This document shows positions 13,177-29,717 of a DNA stretch of 64,000 nucleotides, piece by piece; the first letter of the stretch is position 1, and each line of letters begins with the position of its first letter. The stretch comes from Phascolomyces articulosus. Taxonomy: Eukaryota > Mucoromycota > Mucoromycetes > Mucorales > Lichtheimiaceae. A program made the translations under genes and the position numbers. Below the pieces are notes generated by a model. It was not told the DNA's origin, did no database searches, and saw only the letters and a list, made by a program, of their open reading frames with translations. The DNA is taken from NCBI GenBank assembly GCA_025677815.1, contig JAIXMP010000036.1, positions 355,783-419,782 of the forward strand. Reading direction: 5' to 3'.

Positions 13177-13824
13177 TTAATTATTTGGATGATGACGATG
13201 ATTACGTCTATGCTGCTGATGATTATTTTGATTTATATTATGATGATGATGACGATGATGATCTGATGAAGAAGGAATCGTAGGTGTAGAAGAAGAAGCC
13301 CATAAAAACATATCGGTAAATTTTCTTTTATGAGAAGAACGCAAATGAACTATATGATCCAGATAATCTCGCCAACGCATGGGGGATTGATTCTCTTGAA
13401 GAACAATTAGGAATGATGGGTAATGACTATTCTCTTTTTTCTTTTTATAATGAAGACTGTTATTACGGAAAGACGATGTAGAACATGATTTAATTCTTTT
13501 TATTTTTCTCTTTTGTTGTTCTTGTTGAAGATGATGTTCGTATTCATTTTGAATCTCCATGGCTTCTTGTTCAATCTTTTGTTGCAATTGTTGTACTTCG
13601 AGTTGTTTTCGATAAAGTTGATTGGAAATCAAGTGACGATAATGAGAAATGATATGATGTTCATCAGCAGAAACCCAAATATCTTGTTTATCAATTAAAT
13701 GCAACTGACGTTCCGTTTCACAGTGTTCATGGTCCAATGAGTTTAATTCATGTTGAATTTTTTGTAATTGTTGCTCCAATTTTCGTATACGTGCCTGACG
13801 CCATGTTATTTCTTGTAATAACAT
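13177..13824 (-). CDS. Coiled-coil, His-rich hypothetical protein
   Basis: Single-exon 215-aa protein. The first about 110 residues are a strong heptad-like coiled coil rich in Gln, Glu and Leu (ITWRQARIRKLEQQLQKIQ; LYRKQLEVQQLQQKIEQEAM). A basic Ser-rich stretch follows (RKIKRIKSCSTSSF), then a conserved-looking segment (PSFLIVLQENQSPMRWRDYLDHIVHLRS) and a His/Asn/Arg-rich low-complexity tail. I do not recognise a family. A short aromatic/basic patch after a coiled coil could bind a partner, but no function can be inferred. It lies tail-to-tail with the BI-1 gene, and its upstream side faces the kinase terminator. Confidence 0.65.
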   Translation of the reverse strand: MLLQEITWRQARIRKLEQQLQKIQHELNSLDHEHCETERQLHLIDKQDIWVSADEHHIISHYRHLISNQLYRKQLEVQQLQQKIEQEAMEIQNEYEHHLQQEQQKRKIKRIKSCSTSSFRNNSLHYKKKKENSHYPSFLIVLQENQSPMRWRDYLDHIVHLRSSHKRKFTDMFLWASSSTPTIPSSSDHHRHHHHNINQNNHQQHRRNHRHHPNN

Positions 13825-14148
13825 TTATTATAATATTGATGATGCTTTGTTTTACTTATGATGATTAGAGTTGATATATTATTCTTTTTTTTTAAGAAAC
13901 AAAGCAAATTTATGAATATGATTAAAAAAAGAAAGTTTGAAAAAGGAAAAAAAAAAGAAAAAGAAAAAAAAAGGGTATCAATTTATATATAAATTAAAAT
14001 AAAAACCGATAGTTGGTTTAATAACAAAGGGAAAAAAAAAGTAGAAAAGACTTTGGTGATGATATAAAAAAAAATAATAAGGGAGAGGGGAAGTAGTAGG
14101 ATGTTTGAATTTATATATATAAACTTTACAAAGCAATTTAACCAATAT

Positions 14149-16449
14149 TTACAAGACCTTTAACCATGGCCAGCCACTAAGCCTATTGTAATCACTATTA
14201 GACACATAAAATATATGTAGGTTAGTTTCTTTTTTTAAAAAAAAAAATTCATACTTATATTAAGTATATAGAAGATATATAAATGAAGAAGTAATTTAAC
14301 TGGATCATACCTTTCTTCTGTAGATGTGGATGCTGATTCTGCTAATGCATGGGTAGGTGTTACTGCAGTTGTGGTAGTTGTAAGAGTTGGAAAAGGTGAT
14401 GAAATTGAATTTATAGAAGAATGGTTACTGTACAAGGTTTCTGATGAACGTTTATGATGGTTATTGTTGAAATAAGGTTTATGGTTACTTTGTTGTTGTT
14501 GTTGCTGCTGTTGTTGCCAAGTGGTGAGTTGTTTACCATAATGGATAACAGTATCCAAATGTTGTTGAAAGGGTATCAATGCAGTACTTGTAGTAGATCG
14601 AGTAGTTATTGGGGTAATTGTAGTAGTTGTAGTTGTGGTAGTACCAGTGGTTGTATATGGGCTGCTATTGTGATGCGTTTTGTTGTTGTGATACTGATGA
14701 GGATGATGATGTGGGTGGTGATGGTGAGAATGATGGTGAAACATATCCCAATCTGGACATACTTGAAGAGGCACATTGGGGGTAGTCAGCAGATCAATTG
14801 CTTCAATCTCTTCCATTCTCAGCCGTTTTGTGTTGTCTTTTCTCAATAAGAGTTCTTCATCACGCGGTCGTCGTTTATCTTCATGGAAGAATGGATGTTG
14901 TAATGCTTCAGAAGCCTGAATCCGTCGTTGAGGATCATAATATAAGAATTTTCGAATTAAATCAATCATGGAAGGAGATGCTGTTGGTAATACATTTTCT
15001 AATGGTGTACCAGGTATCTATTCATGTTTCAATATATTGAATGGGAAAAAAAAATAAGAATAAGATGATAAAATATGGATAAGAATTTTGTAGGATGATG
15101 ATGACGAAGGATTAATTAATAAACTCCGTTTTTTTTGTTTTGTTTTGTTTTGTTTTTTTTTTCTTTTTTTTTTGTACACCATCATTTCGTCATTCGGTTT
15201 TTTTTTATTTCCTTTAAAGAGCATTTATGTATAGAAACTTACCTGAGGAAAAGAAAACCCCATTCGATTCGCCATTTTTGCACCTTCACGCCATTCATTA
15301 TCATTTTTTTGATTTTGTTGTAATGGGGATGCTGCTGATGGAGCTGAAAAGGACATCATATCAGACGGTGGAGACTGGCTTAGTGGAAAAGAAGAAGCAG
15401 ACAATGGACTCATGGAGATAGGAGAAGCAGCAGCAGCAGAAGATCGACGACGAGCAAATCCAGGGCTTGGTTTTCCAGGTTGTTGTTGTTTAGTAAGAGT
15501 GGTAGTCCGACGCGTAAGTATGGCAGAAGATTTTCCGGGACTTCCCAGGACAGCACAAATGCGGTATAATTGGTCAACTTCGGTATTGCCGGGAAAGAGC
15601 GGGTTTAATGTGATGAGTTCAGCAAACAATGTGCCAGCAGCCCACAAGTCCACTGGATAAGAGTATTTACGTGCTCGTAACAGGATTTCCGGTGCTCGGT
15701 ACCATCGTGTACAAATATAATCCGTATAGGGTCCTTTACTACCAATGGGTCGCGCTAATCCAAAGTCGGCCAGTTTGATGATACTTTCACCTGATGGTAA
15801 ATAAGAGACAAGAATATTTTCTGGTTTAAGATCTCGATGAAAAATGCCTTGACTATGAATATGTTCAAGTGCTTGTAATATTTGACGACTAATTGTTTAT
15901 TATTATTATTATTATTATTTTAAAAAAAAATTAGTATTATTTTTAATAAGATGCGTTTGTTGGTGTTGATTGTTCATTTGATATATTTCTATAAAGGGAA
16001 TAAAAGAAGAAAAAAAAAAGACATACAATATTCGACGAATGTCAGAATGATCAAATGGTATAGATCGTTGGTGAATGAGTTGATATAAGTTTCCACCATT
16101 AACATATTCCATGACAAGATGAAGTTCGTCGTCAGAAGCAACAAAAGTTTTATAAAGTTGTACAATGTTGGGATGTTGATCGAGTTGACTTAGTGATCTA
16201 TATTCACGAAGACTATAGTCTGTTGTATCTTCGACTTTTAAGGATTTATGTTTTACTGTTTTTATAGCCACCTATTTTATTATATATAATAATGTTAATA
16301 AATATATAAATGATGTGGTTTTGCATGAATAATATTCTTACAATTTGTCGAGTGATCTTGTCCCTGGCACGAAATACTTGACCAAACGCGCCATCACCTA
16401 TTTTATCAAGAAATACATAATGATCATTGGAAGAACCTTCAATAGGCAT
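14149..16449 (-). CDS. Ime2/MAK/RCK-family CDK-like protein kinase
   Basis: 579-aa Ser/Thr kinase. Exons on minus: 16449-16342, 16271-16027, 15888-15243, 15017-14311, 14182-14149 (1740 nt). The Gly loop IGDGAFGQV is at 17-25, the catalytic Lys in VAIK at 40 and the HRDLKPEN loop at 135-142 (Asp137). DFG is at 159-161 and the TDY activation motif at 173-175, followed by [10 protein letters not shown]. TxY plus RWYRAPE is diagnostic of the RCK branch (mammalian MAK/ICK, yeast Ime2, fungal Crk1/Pit1 types). It is linked to meiosis in yeasts and to cilia or polarity elsewhere. A 70-residue Ser/Pro-rich insert sits between the GSPGKSS motif and the [17 protein letters not shown] segment of the C-lobe. 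The tail is low complexity (poly-His, poly-Thr, polyQ). The last 34-nt exon, ending SGWPWLKVL, is inferred; reading straight through instead ends at 14235. Confidence 0.9.
14487..14513 (-). repeat. PolyQ-coding triplet repeat in kinase tail
   Basis: TTG/CTG repeats on the plus strand read as consecutive Gln codons in the kinase's C-terminal tail. In frame and lying in a low-complexity region. Confidence 0.75.
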
Positions 16450-18197
16450 TTATACGAATATTGTCTTTTTAATATATGAGAAAGAGAGAGGAGGAAAGAA
16501 AGAAGGTAAAGAAGTATTCAAATAATGACGGATCTTTTTTTTTTTTACTTAAGAGAGAGAAAGAAAGAAAATAGAAAAAAATAGAAGAGCCAACGACAAT
16601 GGACTATTTAGCTGTGTGATTGTGTGTGTGTGCTTTTTTTTCATACTCCCCTACCTTTTTTTTTTCTCCTTCCACCCCCACCCAAAAAAAAACTATTATT
16701 CTCCTCTCTGTAACTATACTTATATTATAAACAAAAAGTATACATCATCATCATCATCATCATCATATTAGAAAAAAAAGAAAAACCTTGGGTATAAAGT
16801 TTTTTCTCCTTATTTATGATCAAATTTCTACATGCTTTTTTATTTTGAATAACATTTTTGTATGTATAAATGAACGAATTGGATTTGCGGGGTTATTATC
16901 AATCAAATAGCAAGCAAAAGTGTCATTCGTTTTACTAATATCTTTTCAGTCATCATCCAACTCTTATTAATTTGTGAAATCAAACCATCATGATCACCAT
17001 AACAATAGATAATGAAAATAAAAACAGAACCATTTTTTTTTGGATATAATAATACTCATATGAAAATTTCCATTTAAACAATAAAAAAAAAGTGAAATGA
17101 TCTTCTTCTTGATTATTATTTTCTCCCCCACTTTTTTTTTGGGCCCTTTCAAAAAGACTTTTTCTGCAAAAGGTTGGTTTGTTACACACACATACACACA
17201 TCTTGAATGATTTGACTGAGTCAATAAAAAAAAAATTAGCCCCCCATAAATCCAAATCACCCTTAGAAACATGCACCAATGAAATTGAAAGAAGATGCAT
17301 GAGCAAAAAGGATCTTGTTATACACTTTCCTTTTAAGGCATTCCTTTACGTTGTTTATGGTTAACTACTATTACTTTTTTACAACTACGTAGTAAAGTAT
17401 ATATACATATATATCAAAATGTGTCATTCTTCTTAAAAAGATGGAGTAACCACGCCTTTACCTTCCCACCACTAACAATGAAAGAATAACCTTTATCTAT
17501 ATGATATCAATCAAAGATGGGATTGGTTATGAGTTGTCAAAGATAACAAATATGGTTCTTCTTTTTTTGTGTTGCATTTTATTACTTACATTTTGCATCT
17601 CTTTTTATTAAAATTGTAACTTCGTTTACCATGTAGAAGAATAAGATTTACATGCATTGCGTAATAGACTTGTCGCAGCTTTTAATTTCATAACCTTATT
17701 ACATTTAGTATGGGGTCCGAACTATCGGCCATTGTATTTCTAAAATAAATGTCATAATAGATTCTGGTACTTTTAAATATATAAACAAGGCTAACAAGAA
17801 ATACAAGTAGTAGTAGATGGGATTGCTGAAGATCCACATTGATGTTCTTTACCAAGAAAAGAAGTTTCATCATCACCTTACTTTTTTTTTTTTTGTCCTT
17901 CATTATTAATAGAAAATAATGAATTTAATGAATGTTCTTCTGTTACATTTTTTTTTATCTAACGTTTAAAAATAAGCAACCTTTCCATAATAAACATGCA
18001 TCTTTTAACAGAACATTTGGAGAAATGTTAAAAATTGTTCATATATTATTCATAAAAATATATATATATACATATGTACATAAAATGGAAAGAATTTACT
18101 ACTAGTTGAAAATAGCTACTACTACTACTACTACTACTACTATTATTATTATTGTGCTGAGCAACATCTTCATCATTGTCAAAGATAGGTTTAATTG
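16450..18197. other. Intergenic with simple repeats
   Basis: Kinase upstream region and spacer. It contains A/G-rich tracts, GT repeats near 16620-16635, (ATC)n at about 16744-16766 and a CTA/TTA triplet array at about 18115-18154. No gene with family support was found in either strand. Confidence 0.55.
18115..18154. repeat. (CTA)n/(TTA)n microsatellite
   Basis: About nine CTA units grading into four TTA units, roughly 45 bp beyond the 3' end of the small membrane-protein gene. Confidence 0.9.
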
Positions 18198-18465
18198 TTA
18201 CTTGGGATGAGCTTGTTGATGACCTTGACGTCTGATATCAGGATCGTGAAGGATCTTTCTGACTCCTGTCACCATGCCAACTAGTTTATAACGATCATTA
18301 ATTAATCCACGCGTTTTTTACATCTTATTTTTTTTTTGTGACACACGATTCTACTCCACTTTAGTTGTTTATTTTACCTGTAAGAGCAGCACTGACAAAA
18401 GTAACTAAAGGAACCACTTCTTTTGGAAGTGTCCTTTTATTCAAATAATGTCCGAGAATAACCAT
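18198..18465 (-). CDS. 56-aa single-pass membrane protein, possibly B12D/MLRQ-like
   Basis: Tiny two-exon gene: 18465-18378 and 18280-18198, with a 97-nt GT-AG intron; 171 nt, 56 aa. The product starts MVILGHYLNKRTLPKEVVPL, has one hydrophobic helix (LVTFVSAALTVGMVTGV) and ends in a basic RKILHDPDIRR segment and a polar tail. The arrangement 'P-E-V-x-P-L / hydrophobic helix / R...DP(D/E)(I/V)R' resembles the B12D/NDUFA4 (MLRQ) family of small mitochondrial inner-membrane proteins, whose members end in similar DP.(V/I)R motifs. That assignment is tentative. Support for a real gene comes from good splice sites, a frame that closes exactly and clearly protein-like composition. It lies just downstream of the SPO22-like gene on the same strand. 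Confidence 0.6.
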
Positions 18466-18667
18466 GTTTTTTTAATAGTTAAAGAAGTTCGATTATAAAA
18501 TGTGTGAAAAATATGATAAAAAGAAACAAGTTCAATAACAGAATTTATTATTTTTATACTTGGATTTATTTTTCTCCCATGTATATTTGTTATATAGATA
18601 TTTCTTTTTTTTCTGAAACCCATGTTTATATATGCTAAATCCCTTCATCATCATGACATCATTATTC

Positions 18668-21600
18668 TTATGCGCAAGTCATTTTGTTATAAGCTTGAGT
18701 TAACTAAAGAAGTGTTTGTAATTAGAATAAGATGGTTTATAACCAATTGAACAATAAAAGATATATAAACCAACCTTATGCTTTAACGTATCCCTTTGAT
18801 TTGTATCATTAAAGTAGGATAACAAATCAAATGCCAGTTTACACCACGCGCTAGCGCGATTGTTGTCATTGGCGCTGATCAAAATAATAATAATAATAAA
18901 ATCATCAGACTGTGTTAATTTTTTTTATGCTTGGGAAAAATGACGAGGACCCATAATCCATTTTGAAAGAAAAAGTTATTATTATTTACTGGAACCATGT
19001 GATGCCCTCGTTCCAAGTTACAACAACCAAGTAGTACAGTTCACTCTCGGGATAGCCCTTTTTGATTATAGTAAAATACCAGGTTAATAACAATACTTTT
19101 TTCTATATTATCATAGTACTAAAAGTAATAGGAGTGGATACTCACTAAGGAACCACGTTGTTTCAAATGATGGCATGTTTCTTCAAAGCATTGAAATCCC
19201 GTTTCTTTACTTACCACCATGGCTGTAGATACCCATAATCGATTCCATTTACTGAAACGTTCAATAAAAGGTCTAGAAGCTGGATCTTCCTGTTGCCCTT
19301 GTTCTGGATATTGTTTTTGATATAAAGAAATAATACACTTTTTTTTATCATTTTATTAATAATGATAAATTGATAGTTCATAGAATATTAGATTTATGTT
19401 ACCTCAAGTACTTTAAGCGCATCTAATAAAATTAATAATTATATGAGCGCTTCTTTTCCCCCCAAGAAATTCATAAGGTAAATATGAAAAAATCTCGCGT
19501 GAGAAAAATGAAATACCTTGTTTTGAACAATGCTGGCTTTGAAGAACAGATTCTAATAAAATAAAGAGCATGAATGTTTATCGTTACACAACAGATTTTT
19601 TTCTTTAAAAAAAAAACTTGTGAAATTATAAATGCATACCAGCAATTCGTTCACAAAGTGATAAGTGGTATAAATTGAATGCAGCTTTACAACAATTCTC
19701 GATGATTTTGATAGTTTCTTCCAATCTACCTAATGATACTAACGCTTCCACTTGAAATATCTGAAGTAATCCATTAAATGCTTCTTGCTTATTACTTGGT
19801 GGACGTAATTCGCTAGTATTACTATGCGGGCTAGAAGTAACTACCTCTTCGTCATCGTAGTTATTGCTTGATGTCATTGCTAATTTCTGTGCAATTGATA
19901 TGATTTCTTGATGATCAGAAACCTGGAATAAAGTGGATAATGGTTTAGGATGCTTTTTACTATAACTAACTTATTCTTCAATCTGGCAAATTTTTTTCCA
20001 TTGTTACTACTACTTACTTGACCGTTGCCAGATAATTGTCTTGCAACAATACACATGAATAGACTGATACGTTCACGATCATCCATATTTTCGGAATTTC
20101 CAGTGAGTTGGATAAGCTATTATTTCTATCAAGTAAGTTAAATAATAAAGGTGAAAAATAATCATTACATATTTATTCTTACTACCTTGCCTGCAGATAA
20201 CAGGAACTGACATCCTTGATAATTCATCTCACGTTCACAACATTGTAATCCCAAATTCCATGCTGATATAATAACACGTACAGGTTAATAGTGGGATTTT
20301 TATTTTTTCTCGGAATTAAATAATTTAATTTTACCCGCACTTATAAACCATTCGGATAAAGATTGTAATTCAGTTGAGGGGCCATCATCCGTACTTTCTG
20401 CCACGGATTTGCATATAAGTTCAGATGCTGTTTTATATTTAATTCAGGGTAAGCGTGAGTGAATGAACTCCTGTAAATCAATTTTTGTGTTTTTACCTTG
20501 ATTGATTGCTTCACAAATCTCTTGAATATTTTCCGCCATTTCCTCTCTAATAGTATTTTTCTTTGTAAGTGTTTTTTTTAGTGGTGGAGCTCATGTTATG
20601 AATGGTTCTTACCCTAAATTTCGATTTTGAAGTACAGTTGAATTACTCGTACACACAATCCAACTATTAATAAAAGGTATAAATAGGTATTTAAATATTT
20701 TATCGAAATATCAATTTTATCTTTTCGTTTGTTATAGATATGATACTTACCGTAGAATCCAAAGAATTTGGATAATACGAGTAGAATTAAGAACTTCTAT
20801 GTCTTGAGCCTTCGTTAAAAATGTTACTGATTCTTCAATAATCTTGTGTAATATAACTTTTTTTCCTTTGGATGATAATGATGACTTGAAAAAAATGTAG
20901 CTTTAATAAAAAAAATATTGCTAGTGTTTCTATGATTTTAAAGAAAAGAAAACATCAAAGGATTGGTAATTATAAAACCCACCCACCTTGATTACAGCAG
21001 AGGCTAACCCTAAATTCATATCAAAAGTAAACCCATTCGATTTTTGAAGTTTTTCCATACATAATAAAACTAAAAGACAAGCATATGTAAGAAATATCTT
21101 TTACATGTAAAACACGAGCTTTGCGTATTGAAGGATATTTATAATAAGAAGAAAGGATGGGGTACCTTGAAGAACGTTATAGTCATCATTATTTTCATCG
21201 CCTTTTTTAATGTAAATATCAGCTTTGAGTAAGTAGTCCACAGCAGTACAATGCTCAGAACAATCTTCCATTGCTTCTGATAAACAATCTAATGCATTGT
21301 CAAGTTGACAACCCAATGCATAACACTGGGCTAATTGTCTTGCAAGTACGAGACCATTTTTATTGCCTTTAAACAATGGCATGGATAGGGTTCGAGTTTG
21401 TTTATACCACTCTAAAGCGTTGTCATAATCTTGATTCTAGATTATTATGTTATTTTCATTACCCATGATTCATTCCCCCCCCAAAAAAAATCAATGGTGA
21501 TTAGCTCTCTGTATATATGCAAATTATTTGTTTATACATTGATTGTAATAATAAAAAAGTAACTCACTTACTTCATAAAATGTATCAGCAGCCCTCCATA

Positions 21601-24600
21601 ATATCTAGAAACAAAAATGATAAATTACAAGATTTTTTTTTTTTGTCTACATATCTTTCTTTTTTTTTTGAAACACTATTGCCACTTCAGCAACACCATA
21701 GTGTTTAATAAACTTTTTGGCTCATATAGCTAGGTGCATACCATTTGATAAACTGTAAAATCCATAGGGTTAATTTCGTTTTTATCCATAAATAGTTCTA
21801 TTTCAACCATATGTAATAGGTAGTATTATTGACGTTCATAAATTAGTAGATATGTAAATGTTTTTTTCTCTTATCTATAATATTGAAAAAAATTGTACAA
21901 AGAGATAATTTATGGTGGTTACCAGTAACTGTCTTATTTAATGATTTCCCAATGGATTCAACAACATCAGCTGTTATCCTTGTTGTTGATGGTGTAGAAG
22001 ATGTTTCGGCAGAAGAGTCGGGATAATAGTAGTGGTTTACAGCTTCAGTTAATATAAACAGCTTGATTTGATAAAGTTTCCCTATATCAATAATGGGTGG
22101 TGATATTGTTTCACTGTTGTTGTTATCTTTATCCATATCAGTGTCTTGGTCAAAATTCGCAGGTCGACACCTTTGTAATACAATATCAAGTCCATCCGTG
22201 ATTGTCTCTATGCTGAAAATTGTAATTATTATAAGCATTAGATAATGTTGACCCACTTCCATATTTAGTGATTAAAATGATGGATATAAGTTATAAATGA
22301 ATGCGTATGTATAATACCTTAAGGAACCAAACATCAGTCGCGCCAAAGTAACAAGACTGACATTGTAAATGTGAGATCAATATTTTTTTTTTTGAAAAAT
22401 TATGCTTATTATGGGAGAGTAGGATTAGTTCAAAAAAGAAAAAAAATCTTACTAGGATATCCAAGGCGATGGTGAATGAAGTGGAAAGTTTTCCATTGCT
22501 TCAAAATAAGCTATACAAAAAAAGAATATATAAAAAATATGTTATATAAAATTATATATACAAAAAGCTACTTCTCGCATCCATTTTTTTTTACCAATTT
22601 CAAGTATAATACTGCTATCTGATCCTTGTTTATGAAAGAACTCGTTTTTGGATAAAACACCTAATTTAGCCAAATTATATTCCTTGGTACTTCGGATATT
22701 CTGGAACAAGAAAAATTATTTCATTGTATGTTTTTATCAGTTGAAACTATTATGACTATTATACCATGTTGTAAACTTCAATAAGACTATATCAGAGAAT
22801 TAAGCAGTGTTACCGAAAAAGTAGTGGCAATGTTTTGAAGAAGTTCAATCAAAGTGGTTTCTAACAAAGGTGCCAATGATGTGGCGTTCACATTCAACGT
22901 AGCATGAGCTAAATAATAATAACACATTACTGGTTAGGAACAATAACGAAAAAAAAAAGGAATTACATGTTGTTATATATGAAGAAAAAAATAGGGTATA
23001 CATTTTTTCCCTTACCTATGGTTTCTAGGACCATTTTCTTAAATGTACAAACAATTTTATAGGCAATCAGGTTAATATTATATAATGTCTATTATTACTT
23101 TACTTAACGTGCGTTCCCAACTATCTCTATTAGCAATATTATCATATCCTTTTCTTACTATAAACTTTTCGCTACAAGATTCAAATTTCAACTGTGAAAA
23201 GATTTGGGCAATTAATTCTAAACAGTTTTCAGGTTTAGAATCATTTAACATTTTTTGACTAATAGAAATGCCAATTTGGCACAAGAATCTGTTCTATATA
23301 ATAATATGTTAGAATTTTGATCGATAGTGGCAATAATGGAAAGTTATTATTTCACTCTTATGTTTTTTTTTTTTTGCTATACTACCTTGATGTGGTTTTC
23401 ATTGCCAATAATTTGTCTATTGCTGAGGCAATAGTCTAAAAAAATGCAAATTGAGGTTGATGTAAAATACCATTGAATTTTAATTTCATGTTGTTTATAC
23501 ACATCATTATATACTTGTTGAACTTACCGACGGCTTCAGTGTATTTCTCTTTTGCATACTCCCAATTGCCACGGCGAGTTTCCTTATTATAAAAAAATTA
23601 CATTGAATTACCATTAAGAAAAAGATCATCCAGTTTTTTAATATATTTTAAAAAATAAATATGAAACGTAAACATACGAGCTCTGCTTTAAACATGTAAA
23701 GTTTCATACGACTGCTTACTTGAAGCATCACTTTATCCATTTCAACTAAAGGACCCAAGGTTTCCAGCTGTGCATTATGCTAGAATGGACAAAAAGAGAA
23801 ACTGTAAGGTTGATTTTCTTATAACTGGTGAAAATCCAATATATTATACAACACAAACATTTTCGGCATCATTAAAAGCAGCAGCAGCACGATCATAGTT
23901 TCCGCTGTCTAATAAAAGATGAAAAAAAAAGTATTATATGTCGTGCTTCTTGGAGAGATAGAAGCATTGGGCCGTACATCAAGTAGACTCAAATTTTACA
24001 TCACCTGTCCATGCTTTACCAAGGGCATTCGCCATTTCAAATTGGTATATCCAAACTATATTTTTGTATAATAGAAAGTATTTTTTTTTATTCAATTACT
24101 TTGTTAGAGCAAAGATAAAGTACGGCTGCATAGATATATAGAAAAAATCCCAATAGTAGTATAATAGTATATATTACATTTATATGAAGAACCCGTGTAC
24201 GATTCCATAGCAGGTCTCGTCATCCTATATCCAATTTCTCGTACTATTTAAATATTATAGTGAAAAAAAGAAGAGTCAATAACATGTTAATTCTTTATTT
24301 ACATCTATCATTAAAAAAAGAAGCCAATTTTATAATACATGTGGCAATCACTTCAAAGGGTGCTGGTAATGATGGATCCAAATGATTCATATTAATTGCA
24401 TTATACCATAAATCACTTCCTAATCACGAGCAGAAGAATAGACAGTCGACTTAATTTCATGTACAAATATAGCGTATTTTATCAATGTCAAAACACGATC
24501 ATTTTTAATAAAGTTACCATATTGTTCAAGCTTTTCGATATCTGTTTCAGAAAGGTCTAATAGTTCTTGAATCATTTCTGCCTTTGTTAAAATGCGTTTG

Positions 24601-24815
24601 AGTAATGGTAAAATATGAGATGGATTTTCTTTTGCATCCACCAAAGCCATGGCTTCTTTTGCAAGTGCTACACAATAAAATAGGTGTTCATCAATCTTTT
24701 AGTGCTTATATTCCACTTCTTTACGCATGAATGAATTAGAAAATTAACTTTAAATAGGCCAATAATGCACTTTTCTCATACTTAAAATTTCATTTATAGT
24801 TATATTTGTCGACAT
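18668..24815 (-). CDS. SPO22/ZIP4/TEX11-like meiotic TPR protein (frame broken once)
   Basis: Large helical-repeat protein of about 1086 aa in 32 small exons, from ATG 24815 to a stop near 18668 (or 18700 if the last weak intron is retained). Spo22/Zip4/TEX11 promotes meiotic crossovers and synaptonemal-complex assembly. Evidence: all-helical TPR-like text throughout (SGNYDRAAAAFNDAEN; GNWEYAKEKYTEAV; NQDYDNALEWYKQTR; LARQLAQCYALGCQLDNALDCLSEA). Family-specific features are an N-terminal DLWYNAIN block and the central SEWFISAAWNLGLQCCEREMNYQGC, matching the 'AWN.G' signature. Exons include 24815-24782, 24667-24303, 24243-24178, 24055-24005, 23908-23859, 23293-23099, 22212-21923, 21436-21166, 20427-20335, 20262-20186, 19922-19640, 19337-19146, 18874-18775. 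All phases fit except near 24420, where one base seems missing (see findings). Only 85 bp separate its start from the stop of the GH31 gene. Confidence 0.8.
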
Positions 24816-24900
24816 TTTATTTTTTTTACGAAGAATAAGAAAAAGAAGAAAAACGGAGGAAGGAGGGAGGTAAAAAAATTTCCAGAAAAAGGAAAAAAAA

Positions 24901-28900
<4,000 letters not shown>

Positions 28901-29592
28901 TTGTTGGCTCTCTTTCCATTCAGAGTTTTTTTTTGTTTATGCATACGTGTTATATATTATGCAAACAAAGTCCCGCATTTTTCCGTCTGGTAAAAGGTGA
29001 GACCGCGGAATCCAACGATCCGAAGTTATACTGATGGAGCCTTATGACAATAATAAATAATAACACACTATTCCTATTGTGGGATGGATTTTTGTTAAGA
29101 ATTGTTGGGAAATTCATTTATCACAACTCTCAAACACATCATATAATGACTTCCCACACTATGATTTTTGCATGGTTACACATAATAATTCATGATACTT
29201 CCATATAACAAGATCCAGCATTATGCATTTGTTTTCAGTACCACTATGCTACGTGATCCAGCCTATGAAGCAACGTGATCCCTAATGAAGCGACGTAATC
29301 CAGCCAATGAAGCATATCACCTAAATTTGTAACCGTTATATATAAAAATTCATGATATCTACTTGGTTATCATAAAAATTGAAAAATGGTAATTAATTAA
29401 TAGTGTGAGATTTCATTTTTCCTACAATTAATACCTACTCTTGATAATTTAGATGACGATTAAAAAAAAGGTTAGAAAAAATATACAGTAACCTAGTTAC
29501 TATCATATTTTTCGCGTCCATCTTTTTTTTTATAAAATTACCCAATTGAATAAAAAAAAGTTGGATCGTAAAAACAGTATCCCAGTTAACAC
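28901..29592. other. Upstream region of the GH31 gene
   Basis: AT-rich spacer that should hold the promoter of the alpha-glucosidase. Three imperfect tandem 20-22-bp units lie at 29251-29314. Two similar CAGTA..C.AGTTA motifs occur near 29487 and 29574, close to the transposon border. No gene seen. Confidence 0.5.
29251..29314. repeat. Three tandem ~22-bp units upstream of the GH31 gene
   Basis: Units at 29251-29272, 29273-29292 and 29293-29314 share an ACGT(G/A)ATCC core followed by AATGAAGC or TATGAAGC. They lie about 350-410 bp upstream of the alpha-glucosidase start codon. They could be a factor-binding array or a chance minisatellite. Confidence 0.7.
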
Positions 29593-29717
29593 ACAGGATT
29601 TTGACTAATGGTTGGTGCATCTTATTTTTCAACTTGGCGTGACACCAATTTCAATTGGGCGATGGGGGTGATTTCAACATGGCGCATGATGAAAATTAGA
29701 ATGGACGACAATGTTTT
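29593..29717 (+). repeat. Left terminal inverted repeat (125 bp)
   Basis: Begins ACAGGATTTTGACTAATGG and is the reverse complement, with about five mismatches, of 32745-32869. Confidence 0.95.

Noticed and set aside
15897..15920. TTA array as a possible regulatory repeat
   Set aside because: It lies inside the second intron of the kinase and is a plain microsatellite.
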